From: Neobacillus niacini
Lineage (GTDB): Bacteria > Bacillota > Bacilli > Bacillales > Cytobacillaceae
Assembly (NCBI RefSeq): GCF_019749295.1
Contig: NZ_JACWFG010000001.1
Coordinates: forward strand, 456,604-520,603
DNA length: 64,000 bases
Direction: 5' to 3'
Made by a program: the position numbers and the translations under genes. The notes beneath the pieces were generated by a model. That model searched no databases, was not told the origin of the DNA, and saw only the letters and a program-made list of their open reading frames with translations. Positions 48,448-57,585 of this stretch are shown here, in pieces (positions within the stretch are counted from its first letter, which is position 1; the number at the start of each line of letters is the position of its first letter).

Positions 48448-49272
48448 TTATTTAGATGACTGTAACGTTAATACGTCTTTTTTCTCCATCAAAATGTCCA
48501 TGAGTTGATTGACTTGTTCATCCACAGACCCTTCGATTTTTTTACCGCCTTCAGGCCGTGGAGGTGTAAACATTTTTCCAACTATTGTTGGTGATCCTTT
48601 TAGTCCAAGCTGAGAACGGTCAACATTTTCAAAATCACTTACAGCCCATATGACAGGTTCATATCTTGCAGCTTTAATCATATTTGGCATTGGTGAGTAC
48701 TCAATTTGATTTATTTCCTTTTCAACCGTTAACAGGCATGGTAATTCCGCTTGGATTAATTCATAGCCATTTGATAACTTTCTTTTGATTAATACCGTTT
48801 TTTCTTCTAAGTTAACCTCGGATACTTCAATAACATTTGTCACAGGAGGAATATCCATCCTCCTTGCAATACCTGGTCCTACCTGCCCTGTGTCACCATC
48901 AATAGCATGTTTGCCGCAAATGATCATATCAACAGGCATTTCTTTATTAATTTTTTCTAATGCTTTGGATAAGGCATAGCTGGTTGCTAGTGTATCGGCT
49001 CCTGCAAAGGCACGGTCCGAAATTAGGAACCCTCTATCTGCGCCAATTTCAATGCTTTTTTTGATTACTGCTGTTGCTTGCGGCGGCCCCATTGATAAAA
49101 CGGAGATTGTACCGCCTGTCTTTTCTCTAATACTTACTGCAGCTTGCACAGCATGAGCATCGTAAGGATTTAAAATGGCTGGTGCGCTGCGCCGATCAAG
49201 CGTGTTCGTTTTCGGATTAATCTTAATGATCTTTGTATCTGGTACTTGTTTGACACATACGACAATGTGCAT
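48448..49272 (-). CDS. fixA: FixA, electron transfer flavoprotein beta subunit type
   Basis: A 274-residue protein from ATG 49272 (MHIVVCVKQVPDT), with GGGGGAGGG at 49281-49289 about nine bases upstream. NPYDAHAVQAAV, GADRGFLISD, ADTLATSYAL, IICGKHAIDGDTGQVGP and the C-terminal arm match ETF beta. In bifurcating systems FixA binds NADH and FAD. It is the first gene of fixABCX. Confidence 0.93.
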   Translation of the reverse strand: MHIVVCVKQVPDTKIIKINPKTNTLDRRSAPAILNPYDAHAVQAAVSIREKTGGTISVLSMGPPQATAVIKKSIEIGADRGFLISDRAFAGADTLATSYALSKALEKINKEMPVDMIICGKHAIDGDTGQVGPGIARRMDIPPVTNVIEVSEVNLEEKTVLIKRKLSNGYELIQAELPCLLTVEKEINQIEYSPMPNMIKAARYEPVIWAVSDFENVDRSQLGLKGSPTIVGKMFTPPRPEGGKKIEGSVDEQVNQLMDILMEKKDVLTLQSSK

Positions 49273-49310
49273 GCAGGAATTTCCCTCCCCCATATTGGCT
49301 ATGATTGTTT

Positions 49311-49324
49311 TGAAAGCGCTTGCC
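49311..49324 (-). promoter_or_regulatory. Candidate cre (CcpA) site upstream of fixA
   Basis: The plus strand reads TGAAAGCGCTTGCC, matching 12 of 14 positions of the cre consensus with a perfect AAAGCGCTT core. It lies 39 bases before the fixA start, where bound CcpA would block transcription. Confidence 0.55.
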
Positions 49325-49617
49325 TTCCTTGGTTATAAAAAATGCCATATTACGATATATGAATCGCAACACAAGCATAGTACCAAACATTGATAGATTT
49401 CTTTTTTTCAAAATTGATAAATTTAATGATGGAGGTAAATTCTAGGAGTAAATATGAATGGAAATATTTCATGCTGCGGTTGAGTTTTTTAATAAAGCAG
49501 TACTAATTTAACTATAAGAAATATTCAGATTATAACAATGACAAACATCACAGTTTCTGTCTAATATTGTTGATAATTTTAAAGTCAATTTTAAAAGGTG
49601 AAAGGGTTGAGGCTGAC
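49325..49617. promoter_or_regulatory. Divergent control region between fixA and the ZIP transporter gene
   Basis: An AT-rich region without a supported ORF. On the minus strand TTGTGT, 16 bases, TAATAT (around 49350-49380) is a possible fixA promoter. I found no strong SigA boxes for the plus-strand gene and no riboswitch. Confidence 0.3.
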
Positions 49618-50349
49618 ATGCTCGAAGTATTTGTGGGAAGTGTTCTTTCTGCTTTATCAACTGGTGCAGGAGCTCTTATCATTCTTTTTATTAATCAATC
49701 GTTTACACACCGTTGGATGGACATCTTATTAGCATTTAGTGCTGGAATCATGATGGCTGCTTCAACCATTGGACTTATTCCAGAGGCGTTAAAACTAGGT
49801 GGTTTTGTTCCACTTGCAATTGGGGTTTTCTTTGGGGTTATGGCATTAACAACTCTTGAAAAGAGAATTCCACATATTGACCTTGAACATAACAGACATG
49901 GTATTCAATTTGATGAAAAGGCATTGTTAATCATTGCAGCAATTACACTGCATAATATTCCAGAAGGTTTGTCGGTTGGAGTCAGCTATGCTTCACAAAC
50001 AGAAGATACGGGGAATTTAATTGCATTGGCTATTGGTTTTCAGAATGCGCCAGAAGGCCTTCTTGTTGCCCTATTTTTAGTCAATCAAAAAATCAGCAAA
50101 TTCAAGGCCTTCTTCCTGGCTACCTTAACGGGTGCAATTGAGATTGTAACATCTTTCATGGGCTTTTATCTAACATCCTTTGTTCAAGTACTTGTCCCGT
50201 ATGGTCTTTCTTTTGCAGCCGGTGCGATGTTGTTTATTATCTATAAAGAGTTAATCCCAGAAAGCCATGGTGATGGCAATGAGAGAGTCTCTACCTATGC
50301 TTTTATTACCGGTCTCTTAGTGATGGTACTTATCATTGATATTTTCTAA
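49618..50349 (+). CDS. ZIP family divalent metal transporter
   Basis: A 243-residue protein with about eight membrane helices. The metal path motifs are LHNIPEGLSVG in helix 4 and QNAPEGLLVALFL in helix 5; a short His-containing loop (HIDLEHNRHG) precedes helix 4. Imports zinc, iron or manganese. The ATG at 49618 has GAGG five bases upstream; the frame continues to 49567 without a good site. Confidence 0.87.
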   Translation: MLEVFVGSVLSALSTGAGALIILFINQSFTHRWMDILLAFSAGIMMAASTIGLIPEALKLGGFVPLAIGVFFGVMALTTLEKRIPHIDLEHNRHGIQFDEKALLIIAAITLHNIPEGLSVGVSYASQTEDTGNLIALAIGFQNAPEGLLVALFLVNQKISKFKAFFLATLTGAIEIVTSFMGFYLTSFVQVLVPYGLSFAAGAMLFIIYKELIPESHGDGNERVSTYAFITGLLVMVLIIDIF

Positions 50350-50365
50350 GACATGTATGAATTTC

Positions 50366-50602
50366 TTAAACACATACCTTCGGCCAGATCATAGTCATGT
50401 GATTAAACGCAAACTTCACTTCTTCAATTGGCCGTGAAAATTGCTGGGATGCTTTTTGATACTCATTTATTAAAATATCAAGCTCCTGGCTATATTTTAT
50501 CGTTTCTTCACTGGTAAAACCTTGTTTGTTCGCACAATTTATCATCATGGCACGTTTTACTTTTATGGCATTAAGCATCTCAGAAGGGTTATTACTCTCC
50601 AT
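50366..50602 (-). CDS. spo0E: Spo0E family aspartyl-phosphate phosphatase
   Basis: A 78-residue protein. The family motif is SQELDILINEYQ (S-x-x-LD), with a basic first helix. Spo0E proteins dephosphorylate Spo0A-P and delay sporulation. It lies between the ZIP gene and mtnD, near where spo0E sits in B. subtilis. ATG 50602 or TTG 50608 (nearer to GGTGGAG) is the start. The C-terminus is longer than some family members. Spo0E itself or a YnzD/YisI-like relative. Confidence 0.8.
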   Translation of the reverse strand: MESNNPSEMLNAIKVKRAMMINCANKQGFTSEETIKYSQELDILINEYQKASQQFSRPIEEVKFAFNHMTMIWPKVCV

Positions 50603-50854
50603 ATACAATTTTCTCCACCTACTCCTTACTCTTTTGCACTAAACTGCTAAAAAATTTGATTACTTGATGAATTATGACAAGATTTAAGACAAAAGTAAAT
50701 ACTTTCGCAAAAGTAGACAAAACAAGCATTATACTCCATATTTCGACAAAATTTATGCTTGTTTTTTCGATTTTACGACATTTTTCACTAGTTTTCGGTA
50801 ACTTTTTAGTAAATATATTTACTAAATAAGTAAATGTTGATTAAAAAAATAAAC
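50603..50854. other. AT-rich intergenic region upstream of spo0E
   Basis: About 250 bases without an ORF. Several T-rich and A-rich tracts, and TTTCGACAAA/TTTTACGACA repeats near 50744-50770, but no identifiable promoter or Spo0A box (TGTCGAA) beyond a TTCGACAAA-type match at 50743-50751, which could be a Spo0A or AbrB-region element. Confidence 0.3.
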
Positions 50855-50896
50855 AAAAAAAACCGGCTGTTAATGGATCTCCAGCCAGTTTTTGTT
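50855..50896 (-). terminator. Terminator of mtnWXBD
   Basis: The minus strand reads ACTGGCTG-11-base loop-CAGCCGGT followed by TTTTTTTG. Confidence 0.85.
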
Positions 50897-50899
50897 TAA

Positions 50900-51433
50900 T
50901 TATTGATGAATTTCTGCTTTTTCGTAAATTGGCACCCAGCCTTCTGTGGTAACGAAAATACGAACTGCAACTACTTTACGATCGTCTTCTAATGTAAAAT
51001 AATGTCTTATATTTTCAGGCACTGAAATTAAGTCTCCTGGGCTAAGGTGAACCTCGAAAAATTCGCCATCCTTACTTTGAATAACAAAGACACCATGACC
51101 ACTCACGATAAAACGAACTTCATCGTCCGTATGGTGATGTTCGTTTTTGAAGTTCGTCAGCAAAGTATCTAGATTTGGAGTATTATCAGACAATGAGATG
51201 ACATCTTGAGCTTTGTATTCTCGGCGGGCCGAAATATCTGAAATTTCCGCTGCAAATACATTCAGGATTTCTTCTTTCTCTTCATCACTCAAAAGGTACT
51301 TCTCCACTAGTTCACCTGGAAGTTTAGAAATATCCCAATTTTCATAAATAACCTCTTGTGATGCTAGAAAGGCTGCTACTTCTTCTTGATTATGAATTTG
51401 GTCTTCTCTACTTTGGAATGTAATATATGCCAT
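50900..51433 (-). CDS. mtnD: Acireductone dioxygenase
   Basis: A 177-residue cupin enzyme of methionine salvage. Metal ligands are in NEHHHTDDEVRFIV (HxHxxxxE) and the later IRHYF (His). With Fe it gives the 2-oxo-methionine precursor plus formate, with Ni a side product. Last gene of mtnWXBD. GGAGAGGAAG seven bases before ATG. Confidence 0.95.
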   Translation of the reverse strand: MAYITFQSREDQIHNQEEVAAFLASQEVIYENWDISKLPGELVEKYLLSDEEKEEILNVFAAEISDISARREYKAQDVISLSDNTPNLDTLLTNFKNEHHHTDDEVRFIVSGHGVFVIQSKDGEFFEVHLSPGDLISVPENIRHYFTLEDDRKVVAVRIFVTTEGWVPIYEKAEIHQ

Positions 51434-51461
51434 AATAAATCTTCCTCTCCTAAATATATAT

Positions 51462-52091
51462 TTATACTGCTTTAGTTAATTGTGATGACTTATGCGCTAG
51501 AAGGCGTAATTGGTATTTAAATAAAAATTCAGATGCTTCAAGTATCTTTTTTGCCTCGAACGCATTTTCTCCCCATACTGTTATACCGTGATTACGGATT
51601 AATACTGCACCAGAATCTTCTTTAACATGCTCTGAAAATTCACATGCAAGCGTTGGAATATGAGCATGGTTTTTAATAATAGGGATTGTCAGAACGGCGT
51701 CCTCTTCCCACTTATTAAAGGCCTTAATTAGCTCTTGGCCTTTAAACGTTACCACGCCTTGATCCCCATATAACTCCGATATCACATTGTTATCAATTGT
51801 GTGAACGTGAAGGCTGCAGCCTGCATTTGTTTTTCGATATATTTCAACATGAAGCAGCGTTTCCGCTGAAGGTCTCAAGTGATTTTCTTCCACTGCTTTA
51901 CCAAATTCATCGACTAATAGAAAGTCCTCTTCTGTTCGTTTACGCTTATCTTTACCACTCGCCGTCACCAGAAATTGAAGAGGTTTATCACTAACCTTAA
52001 TGGCAAGGTTGCCGCTTGTTCCCATAAACCAATCCCGCTCAGCCAATTCATCCTTTATGTCCGCTAACTCAAGCCATTTTTCCTTTATCAT
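51462..52091 (-). CDS. mtnB: Methylthioribulose-1-phosphate dehydratase
   Basis: A 209-residue class II aldolase-family enzyme. LHVHTIDNN carries two His zinc ligands, and NHGITVWG a third; GTSGNLA at the N-terminus binds phosphate. ATG 52091 overlaps the mtnX stop (ATGA) and has GAGG five bases upstream; the longer frame from 52136 lies inside mtnX. Confidence 0.95.
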   Translation of the reverse strand: MIKEKWLELADIKDELAERDWFMGTSGNLAIKVSDKPLQFLVTASGKDKRKRTEEDFLLVDEFGKAVEENHLRPSAETLLHVEIYRKTNAGCSLHVHTIDNNVISELYGDQGVVTFKGQELIKAFNKWEEDAVLTIPIIKNHAHIPTLACEFSEHVKEDSGAVLIRNHGITVWGENAFEAKKILEASEFLFKYQLRLLAHKSSQLTKAV

Positions 52092-52756
52092 AATGTCCTC
52101 TTCACCTCTATCTGGTTTTTTATTGCTTCTATACAATCATAAAAGGTAGTAAATCCTTTATAATTTAAATCCCACTCAGAACACTTTACCTCTAGGAGGT
52201 CTCTTGCTAACACAAAATCTGCTTGTTTAGCGGCCTCTAGATCGGTGACTGAATCGCCGATTACGATTGTAAAACCATCCTCATCTCGATTGATATTCCG
52301 AATAATACTTGGTTTACAACAGCCGCATTCGTTTTGACATAAAGAATCACAAGTGTATGGCCAAAGAATTTTTATATTTTCTCCTGAAAAGTCACTCTGG
52401 TTACAATAAATCCCTTCGAATGGGCCAAATTTCTCAAGAATCGGATATACAAAGAAATCAATTCCGCCGCTGACAATATAGAGCGGAATATCCTCTGTTC
52501 TAGCAAATTCTACAAACTCAGAAAATCCTTCACGAATCTTGGCGTTTTCAATTGCAAACTTTGTAATTTCTTCTTTTTTTCCACTTGGTAATTGCGAGAA
52601 TAATTTACCAACGCCCTCACTTATTGAAATTTCCTGAGATAATATTTTGTCTTTAATTTCTTCCCAATTGGGAGGAGCAAATTTCTTCATGATTGCAATT
52701 ATGTTATCACTCTCAGTAATCGTCCCATCAAAATCACAGTAAATGGCAGGCTTCAT
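52088..52756 (-). CDS. mtnX: 2-hydroxy-3-keto-5-methylthiopentenyl-1-phosphate phosphatase
   Basis: A 222-residue HAD phosphatase. Motif I is [10 protein letters not shown], followed by [10 protein letters not shown] (motif II) and [12 protein letters not shown] (motif IV). [10 protein letters not shown] is the Cys-rich stretch typical of Bacillus MtnX. It begins directly after the mtnW stop. Confidence 0.95.
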   Translation of the reverse strand: MKPAIYCDFDGTITESDNIIAIMKKFAPPNWEEIKDKILSQEISISEGVGKLFSQLPSGKKEEITKFAIENAKIREGFSEFVEFARTEDIPLYIVSGGIDFFVYPILEKFGPFEGIYCNQSDFSGENIKILWPYTCDSLCQNECGCCKPSIIRNINRDEDGFTIVIGDSVTDLEAAKQADFVLARDLLEVKCSEWDLNYKGFTTFYDCIEAIKNQIEVKRTL

Positions 52757-53965
52757 TTAAGCTGACACCTCTGCATTTCCCCATAACTGTAATGCACTTT
52801 TCAGCTCCGGATATTGTTCTGCACCCTCTGCCAGGGTCTTTCCTTGAAGATTCACTTCAATAGCTTGTCGGAATGCAAGTCCGCCGCCGCGAGCACCATC
52901 AGGATGACCATGTACACCGCCTCCGGCATTGATGACAGAATCCACTCCAAAATCGCGAATCAAGAGTGGTACCAACCCAGGATGTATTCCTGCAGATGGA
53001 ACAGGAAACGACATTTTAATACTGTCTTTCTTTGTTAATTCTTCTGCTATAGAAATAGCAGAAGATTTCTCCAAAGCTACTGTTCCATATGGTGATGGAA
53101 ATAATGACAAATCCGCACCTGTCAGCCGGAGCAGCTTTCCAAGTAATAACGAATGAGAAAGTCCATAATGTAATGATGATGTTAAAGCACCGCTTACAGC
53201 AGGATGAGCCATTAATGGCAGGGCAATTTGGTCATCTTCCCGAAGCTCCTGTAACACATCCAAACCATAAGCAAACACATTAAATAGTAACAGGTCAGCA
53301 CCTAGCTCCTTCGCTTTCCTTGCTTTTTCTCTCAATTGTGATGTCCGGCCTGTTAGGTTTACCGCATACAATGTACGATGTCCTGTTTGATCATATACTT
53401 CCTGCAGGACTTTTTTACCTTCGGCTATCCTTTTTTCAAAGGGAGTCAGGACATTTTCAAATAGAATTTCATCGTCCTTAACAAAATCAACTCCGCCAAG
53501 CGCCTGCTGCTTTAGCTGCTCTGTCAGGAAATCTATATCCTTTCCAAGAACTCCTTTAAAGATGCTCATTAATAATGGACGGTTAAAAACTCCAAGCTTT
53601 TCCCTTAATCCCTCAATTCCAAATCGGGGGCCTGGGAAATTGTTTTTTAATTCATCTTCAAACTGCAAATCAATTAATTTTATTTTTCCGTCTAGTGAAA
53701 GTTTTCCAAAAACAGTTGTCAGGATTGCGGGTATATCATTAGAAAAATTGATAGTTGGATAGGCAATAGTGATAAGTGATTCCGCCTGTTCAGAATTTAT
53801 TCTCTCAGTGGAAACTACCCTTCCTTTGTGCTTACGTAATTGACTTTGCTCAAGTTCAGGGAGATTTGTCCATGAACCGACGGTTAACCCTAAGGCGATT
53901 TCCTCCGCTTTTTTTTCAATATTTGGTTCATCATGAACGAGGTATTTTGCTATTAATTCAGACAA
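52757..53965 (-). CDS. mtnW: 2,3-diketo-5-methylthiopentyl-1-phosphate enolase (RuBisCO-like protein)
   Basis: A 402-residue type IV RuBisCO-like protein. The loop [10 protein letters not shown] has the carbamylated Lys163 and metal-binding Asp and Glu; [17 protein letters not shown] binds phosphate. No carboxylase activity is expected. TTG start at 53965 with AAAGGAAG six bases upstream. First gene after the SAM riboswitch. Confidence 0.96.
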   Translation of the reverse strand: MSELIAKYLVHDEPNIEKKAEEIALGLTVGSWTNLPELEQSQLRKHKGRVVSTERINSEQAESLITIAYPTINFSNDIPAILTTVFGKLSLDGKIKLIDLQFEDELKNNFPGPRFGIEGLREKLGVFNRPLLMSIFKGVLGKDIDFLTEQLKQQALGGVDFVKDDEILFENVLTPFEKRIAEGKKVLQEVYDQTGHRTLYAVNLTGRTSQLREKARKAKELGADLLLFNVFAYGLDVLQELREDDQIALPLMAHPAVSGALTSSLHYGLSHSLLLGKLLRLTGADLSLFPSPYGTVALEKSSAISIAEELTKKDSIKMSFPVPSAGIHPGLVPLLIRDFGVDSVINAGGGVHGHPDGARGGGLAFRQAIEVNLQGKTLAEGAEQYPELKSALQLWGNAEVSA

Positions 53966-53991
53966 TTTAATCTTCCTTTCCCCAAAAACAT

Positions 53992-54017
53992 AAAAACCTC
54001 TTCAAAAAGAAGAGGTT
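53992..54017 (-). terminator. SAM-responsive terminator of the mtnW leader
   Basis: The minus strand reads AACCTCTTC-TTTTT-GAAGAGGTT followed by TTTTA, 26 bases before the mtnW TTG. Its 5' arm is shared with the antiterminator. Confidence 0.92.
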
Positions 54018-54148
54018 AGCGTCACAAACTAACATCTTCTCATCTTTCAGCATTTTGCTGCAAGATTTAGCACCGTGCCTAACATAATTGTTAAGTCGGT
54101 TGCCGGGCTTCATAGGGCTTTTCCCTCCACCAGCTCTTGATAAGAAAA
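53992..54148 (-). ncRNA. SAM-I riboswitch (S box) controlling mtnWXBD
   Basis: The aptamer spans 54035-54148. P1 (TTTTCTTATC at 54148-54139 with GATGAGAAGA at 54044-54035) pairs at all ten positions. CAAGAGCTGGTGGAGGGA and ATGAAGCCCGGCAACC are the S-box core. The expression platform follows: antiterminator arms at 54029-54039 and 54009-54019 with one mismatch, and a terminator AACCTCTTC-TTTTT-GAAGAGGTT. SAM binding should stop transcription of methionine salvage. Confidence 0.96.
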
Positions 54149-54223
54149 CGATCGTATTATTTACTTTTATCACGTTGATAAACTATATTTTGCATTATCC
54201 CAAGAATAATATTTTTTGTCAAT

Positions 54224-55402
54224 CTATTTTTTAAAAATTTGCAACTTACTAATTCTTTTAACAGCCTCTTCTAAGCGTTCCTCACTTGTAAGCAGACCAA
54301 CCCGTACAAATCCTTCTCCCAGTTCACCAAATGCGACTCCAGGTGCAACAGCAATATGCGCTTGTTCAAGTAAAATATCAGCAAACTCTGTAGATGTTAT
54401 CCCTTCAGGTACTTTTAGCCAGGCAAAAAATGATCCTTTTGGAGCCGTAACATTCCACCCTAGGGACTTAAGTCCGTCAATCAAAACATTTCTTCTGCGC
54501 TCATAAAGATTATTTAATTCCTGCACACAATCCTGAGGGCCAGTTAATGCTTCTGCTGCGGCTTCCTGAATGCCGCCAAATATACTGCAATATAAATGGT
54601 CTTGTAAAAGCTCAATTGCTGAAATAACACTGCTATTACCAACCGCAAAGGCTACACGCCAGCCAGCCATATTATACGTTTTTGATAAAGTATATATTTC
54701 TATTCCAACATCTTTTGCCCCATCAGTCTGCAAAAAGCTTAACGGCTTCTCTCCATCGAATCCTATTGCACCATAAGCAAAATCATGAACCACACAAATT
54801 TCATGCTGCTTGGCGAGATGGACAGTTTCTTCAAAGAATTCCTTTGTCGCACAAGCCCCTGTGGGGTTATTCGGGTAATTAAGGAACATTAATTTTGCTC
54901 TTTCAATTGCACTGGCATCTAATTCGTTAAAGTCTGGTAAAAAGTTGTTTTTTTCACGTAATGGCATGGTTACCATTTCTGCCTTTGATAAAGCTACGCC
55001 TGATAAATAATCTGGATACCCTGGATCTGGCACAAGCATTGTGTCCCCTGGGTTTAATAAGCATTGTGGGATTTCTACCAATCCAGCCTTACCACCAAAC
55101 AGAATTGCCACTTCTTTATCAGGATCAACGGTCACACCGTATTCTTTTTGATAAAAGTCTGCTGCTGCCACCTTTAAATATCGATAACCCTGAAATGGTG
55201 AATACTTATGGTTTACAGGATTAGCGGATGCTTCCTGCATCTTTTTCACAATATGCTGCGGTGTTGCTTGATCGGGATTCCCTTGTCCTAAATTTATTAC
55301 ATCGCAGCCTGCTTCAACGTATTTCCCTACTTTTTTTACTAATGAAGCAAAAAACTGGTTTGGGAGATTATTTAATATATTTGATGTTGGAAAGTGTTTC
55401 AT
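54224..55402 (-). CDS. mtnE: Methionine salvage aminotransferase MtnE
   Basis: A 392-residue class I PLP aminotransferase. YPNNPTGAC, HDFAYGAIGFDG, PLP lysine in TLSKTYNMAGWR, and the C-terminal Arg in GFVRVGLL. It converts 2-oxo-4-methylthiobutyrate to methionine, usually with glutamine. Its position beside mtnW and divergent mtnU matches ykrV of B. subtilis. AGGTG precedes ATG. Confidence 0.92.
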   Translation of the reverse strand: MKHFPTSNILNNLPNQFFASLVKKVGKYVEAGCDVINLGQGNPDQATPQHIVKKMQEASANPVNHKYSPFQGYRYLKVAAADFYQKEYGVTVDPDKEVAILFGGKAGLVEIPQCLLNPGDTMLVPDPGYPDYLSGVALSKAEMVTMPLREKNNFLPDFNELDASAIERAKLMFLNYPNNPTGACATKEFFEETVHLAKQHEICVVHDFAYGAIGFDGEKPLSFLQTDGAKDVGIEIYTLSKTYNMAGWRVAFAVGNSSVISAIELLQDHLYCSIFGGIQEAAAEALTGPQDCVQELNNLYERRRNVLIDGLKSLGWNVTAPKGSFFAWLKVPEGITSTEFADILLEQAHIAVAPGVAFGELGEGFVRVGLLTSEERLEEAVKRISKLQIFKK

Positions 55403-55517
55403 CTTTTCACCTGCTTAATTTATTTCAGTTTATTGTTGAATTCTAGTCACAAATGATATAACTTTTAATACAGCTTGTAAAGTAAAAATTCTAAAATTTC
55501 GAACGAGGTGAATAGAA

Positions 55518-56300
55518 GTGAAATTTAAAATAACTTGTTTGCAAATGGATATCGCTTTTGGGAGTCCAAATAAAAACTATCAAAATGCAGAAAAACTAAT
55601 TGATGAAGCTATGACGGAGAAACCTGATATTATTGTCCTTCCTGAGTTGTGGACGACAGGATACGATTTAACACGTCTTGAGCAAATTGCTGACAAGGAT
55701 GCAGGTAATACTATTCGTTTTTTAAGAAATGCCGCGATAAAATATCAAGTTCACTTTGTGGGAGGATCTGTTGCGAATCAGGGGGAATCAGGAGTAAAGA
55801 ATACCCTTCTTATTATCAATAAAAAGGGAGAACTGGTACATTCATACAGTAAATTACATCTATTCAAATTGATGGATGAGCATCTTTATCTCGAGGCTGG
55901 AGATCAGGAAGGATTATTTGAATTGGAGGGTCTTACCTTCAGTGGTGTAATCTGCTATGATATCCGTTTTCCGGAATGGATCCGTACACATACTGCAAAG
56001 GGTGCAGAAGCATTATTCGTAGTTGCGGAGTGGCCGGCAGCTCGTTTAACACACTGGAGAGCACTGCTGATTGCTAGAGCAATAGAAAACCAATGTTTTG
56101 TCATTGCTTGTAACCGCTCAGGTTCTGATCCCAATAATGAATTTGCTGGACACTCTATGATTATAAATCCATGGGGAGAAGTAATTGCTGAAGCTGGTGC
56201 GAATGAGGAAATATTGTCTGCAGAAATTGAGTTAGAACTTGTCAAAGATATTCGTAAGCAAATACCTATCTTTAAAGATAGAAGGCCGGATTTATATTAA
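55518..56300 (+). CDS. mtnU: Carbon-nitrogen hydrolase MtnU (omega-amidase type)
   Basis: A 260-residue nitrilase-superfamily amidase with triad Glu (VLPELW), Lys (SKLHLF) and Cys (VICYDIRFPEW). MtnU sits with mtnE in Bacillus; it likely hydrolyses the 2-oxoacid omega-amide formed when MtnE uses glutamine. GTG start at 55518, GAGGTG seven bases upstream. Divergent from mtnE, convergent with the kinase. Confidence 0.92.
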   Translation: MKFKITCLQMDIAFGSPNKNYQNAEKLIDEAMTEKPDIIVLPELWTTGYDLTRLEQIADKDAGNTIRFLRNAAIKYQVHFVGGSVANQGESGVKNTLLIINKKGELVHSYSKLHLFKLMDEHLYLEAGDQEGLFELEGLTFSGVICYDIRFPEWIRTHTAKGAEALFVVAEWPAARLTHWRALLIARAIENQCFVIACNRSGSDPNNEFAGHSMIINPWGEVIAEAGANEEILSAEIELELVKDIRKQIPIFKDRRPDLY

Positions 56301-56301
56301 C

Positions 56302-56338
56302 AAAAAACCACTTCCAGTTTTTGGGAGTGGTTTTTTAA
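56302..56338. terminator. Bidirectional terminator between mtnU and the histidine kinase gene
   Basis: AACCACTTCC-AGTTTTT-GGGAGTGGTT with A-run and T-run flanks on both strands. Confidence 0.9.
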
Positions 56339-57408
56339 TTATCAATAGTTCTAATTGGTAAAATGAGTTGGAAAGTGGTACCTATTCCCTCTTCACTCTC
56401 GATTTGAATATGCCCATTGTGTTCCTCGATAATCCGGTAACTGACCATCAAGCCTAACCCAGTCCCTTTTTCTTTTGTGGTATAAAAGGGTTCTCCGAGT
56501 TTTCTAATTTTATCCTTTGGAATACCAATCCCTTCATCCTGAATTGATATCTGTAAATATTGATCGTCAACTGATTTTATCGAAACTGTAATTTTCCCTC
56601 CATCTGACATCACTTCAATAGCGTTTTTAATTAGGTTAATAAAAACCTTTTTTAATTGGTTAGGTTCACAGTATACTAGCGGCAAATTGTTTTCATAATG
56701 TGTTTCGAACTGTACATTGAAAAGCACCGCTTGGGCACTTAACAGCTCGACAGTTTCCCTCATAATTTGACATACATCTTTCTCAAGAAATCTAATCTCT
56801 TGAGGTTTTGCCAGAATTAGAAACTCATTAATAATAGAGTCAATTCTTGCTAACTCAGAAGTTATTACATCGTAATACAAAGAATGCTGTGCTTTAATAC
56901 TAGGCTCAAGTAATTGAATAAATCCCTTTAAAGCAGTCATAGGGTTTCTTATTTCATGTGCAATTCCTGCTGCAAGTTCTCCAACAATATTTAACCGATC
57001 CGACTTTCTTAACTGTTCCTGCATCTCAGCTTTTTCAGTTACATCAATAATAACAGTAAGATTCATACCATCAATTATTCCGTGCTTTGTAGAATAATCA
57101 AAATGTTTAACACTTCCGTCATACCATTTAATGACCATTGATGAATGTTTTTTACCTTTATTGTTTACTTGTTCTATATGATTAATAATTTCCTGTTTTT
57201 TATCTTCTATCTTACTAAATATGTCTAGGATGGATTTGCCTAACAGTCTTTCTATTGGAAGATCAAAAATTCTCACCGCAGCGCAATTTATATCCACAAT
57301 CTGATAATTTTCATTCCATAAAATTAATCCGTCCATCGAATCTTCAAATATTCTTCGGAATTTTTGTTCACTTGGCGAAGCCTCGTTCTGATTCGCTGTT
57401 TTTCCCAC
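56335..57408 (-). CDS. PAS-domain sensor histidine kinase, sporulation kinase type
   Basis: A 357-residue soluble kinase without a membrane segment. One PAS domain (about 17-125), then HisKA with His151 (GIAHEIRNPMTALKG), and the ATPase domain with N box FINLIKNAIEV, DEGIGIP and GTGLGLMVS. It resembles the KinA/KinE phosphorelay kinases that feed Spo0F, and kinE lies near mtn in B. subtilis. No response regulator is adjacent, as for those orphan kinases. GTG start. Confidence 0.85.
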   Translation of the reverse strand: MGKTANQNEASPSEQKFRRIFEDSMDGLILWNENYQIVDINCAAVRIFDLPIERLLGKSILDIFSKIEDKKQEIINHIEQVNNKGKKHSSMVIKWYDGSVKHFDYSTKHGIIDGMNLTVIIDVTEKAEMQEQLRKSDRLNIVGELAAGIAHEIRNPMTALKGFIQLLEPSIKAQHSLYYDVITSELARIDSIINEFLILAKPQEIRFLEKDVCQIMRETVELLSAQAVLFNVQFETHYENNLPLVYCEPNQLKKVFINLIKNAIEVMSDGGKITVSIKSVDDQYLQISIQDEGIGIPKDKIRKLGEPFYTTKEKGTGLGLMVSYRIIEEHNGHIQIESEEGIGTTFQLILPIRTIDN

Positions 57409-57537
57409 TTACTGCACCTGCCTCATGAAACCTAAAATAAGGTAATTCAATATCTCTATATTCTACATTATAATATAAAATCCTTTTTACTTGACAAAAA
57501 AATAAGTATATTGTTTGTAAATTTGATTGGGAAAATT

Positions 57538-57572
57538 AAAAAGGTAAAGCGCAAAATTTCCCGCTTTACCTT
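57538..57572 (-). terminator. Terminator of the 2-oxoacid:ferredoxin oxidoreductase operon
   Basis: The minus strand reads GGTAAAGCG-GGAAATTTTG-CGCTTTACC followed by TTTTTAATTTT. Confidence 0.9.
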
Positions 57573-57585
57573 TTACGACCTTGCC

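Noticed and set aside
50690..50830. Direct repeats of TTT-ACGACA/TTCGACA type upstream of spo0E
   Set aside because: The repeats are short and irregular; they do not form a CRISPR or clear operator array and may reflect AT-rich composition.
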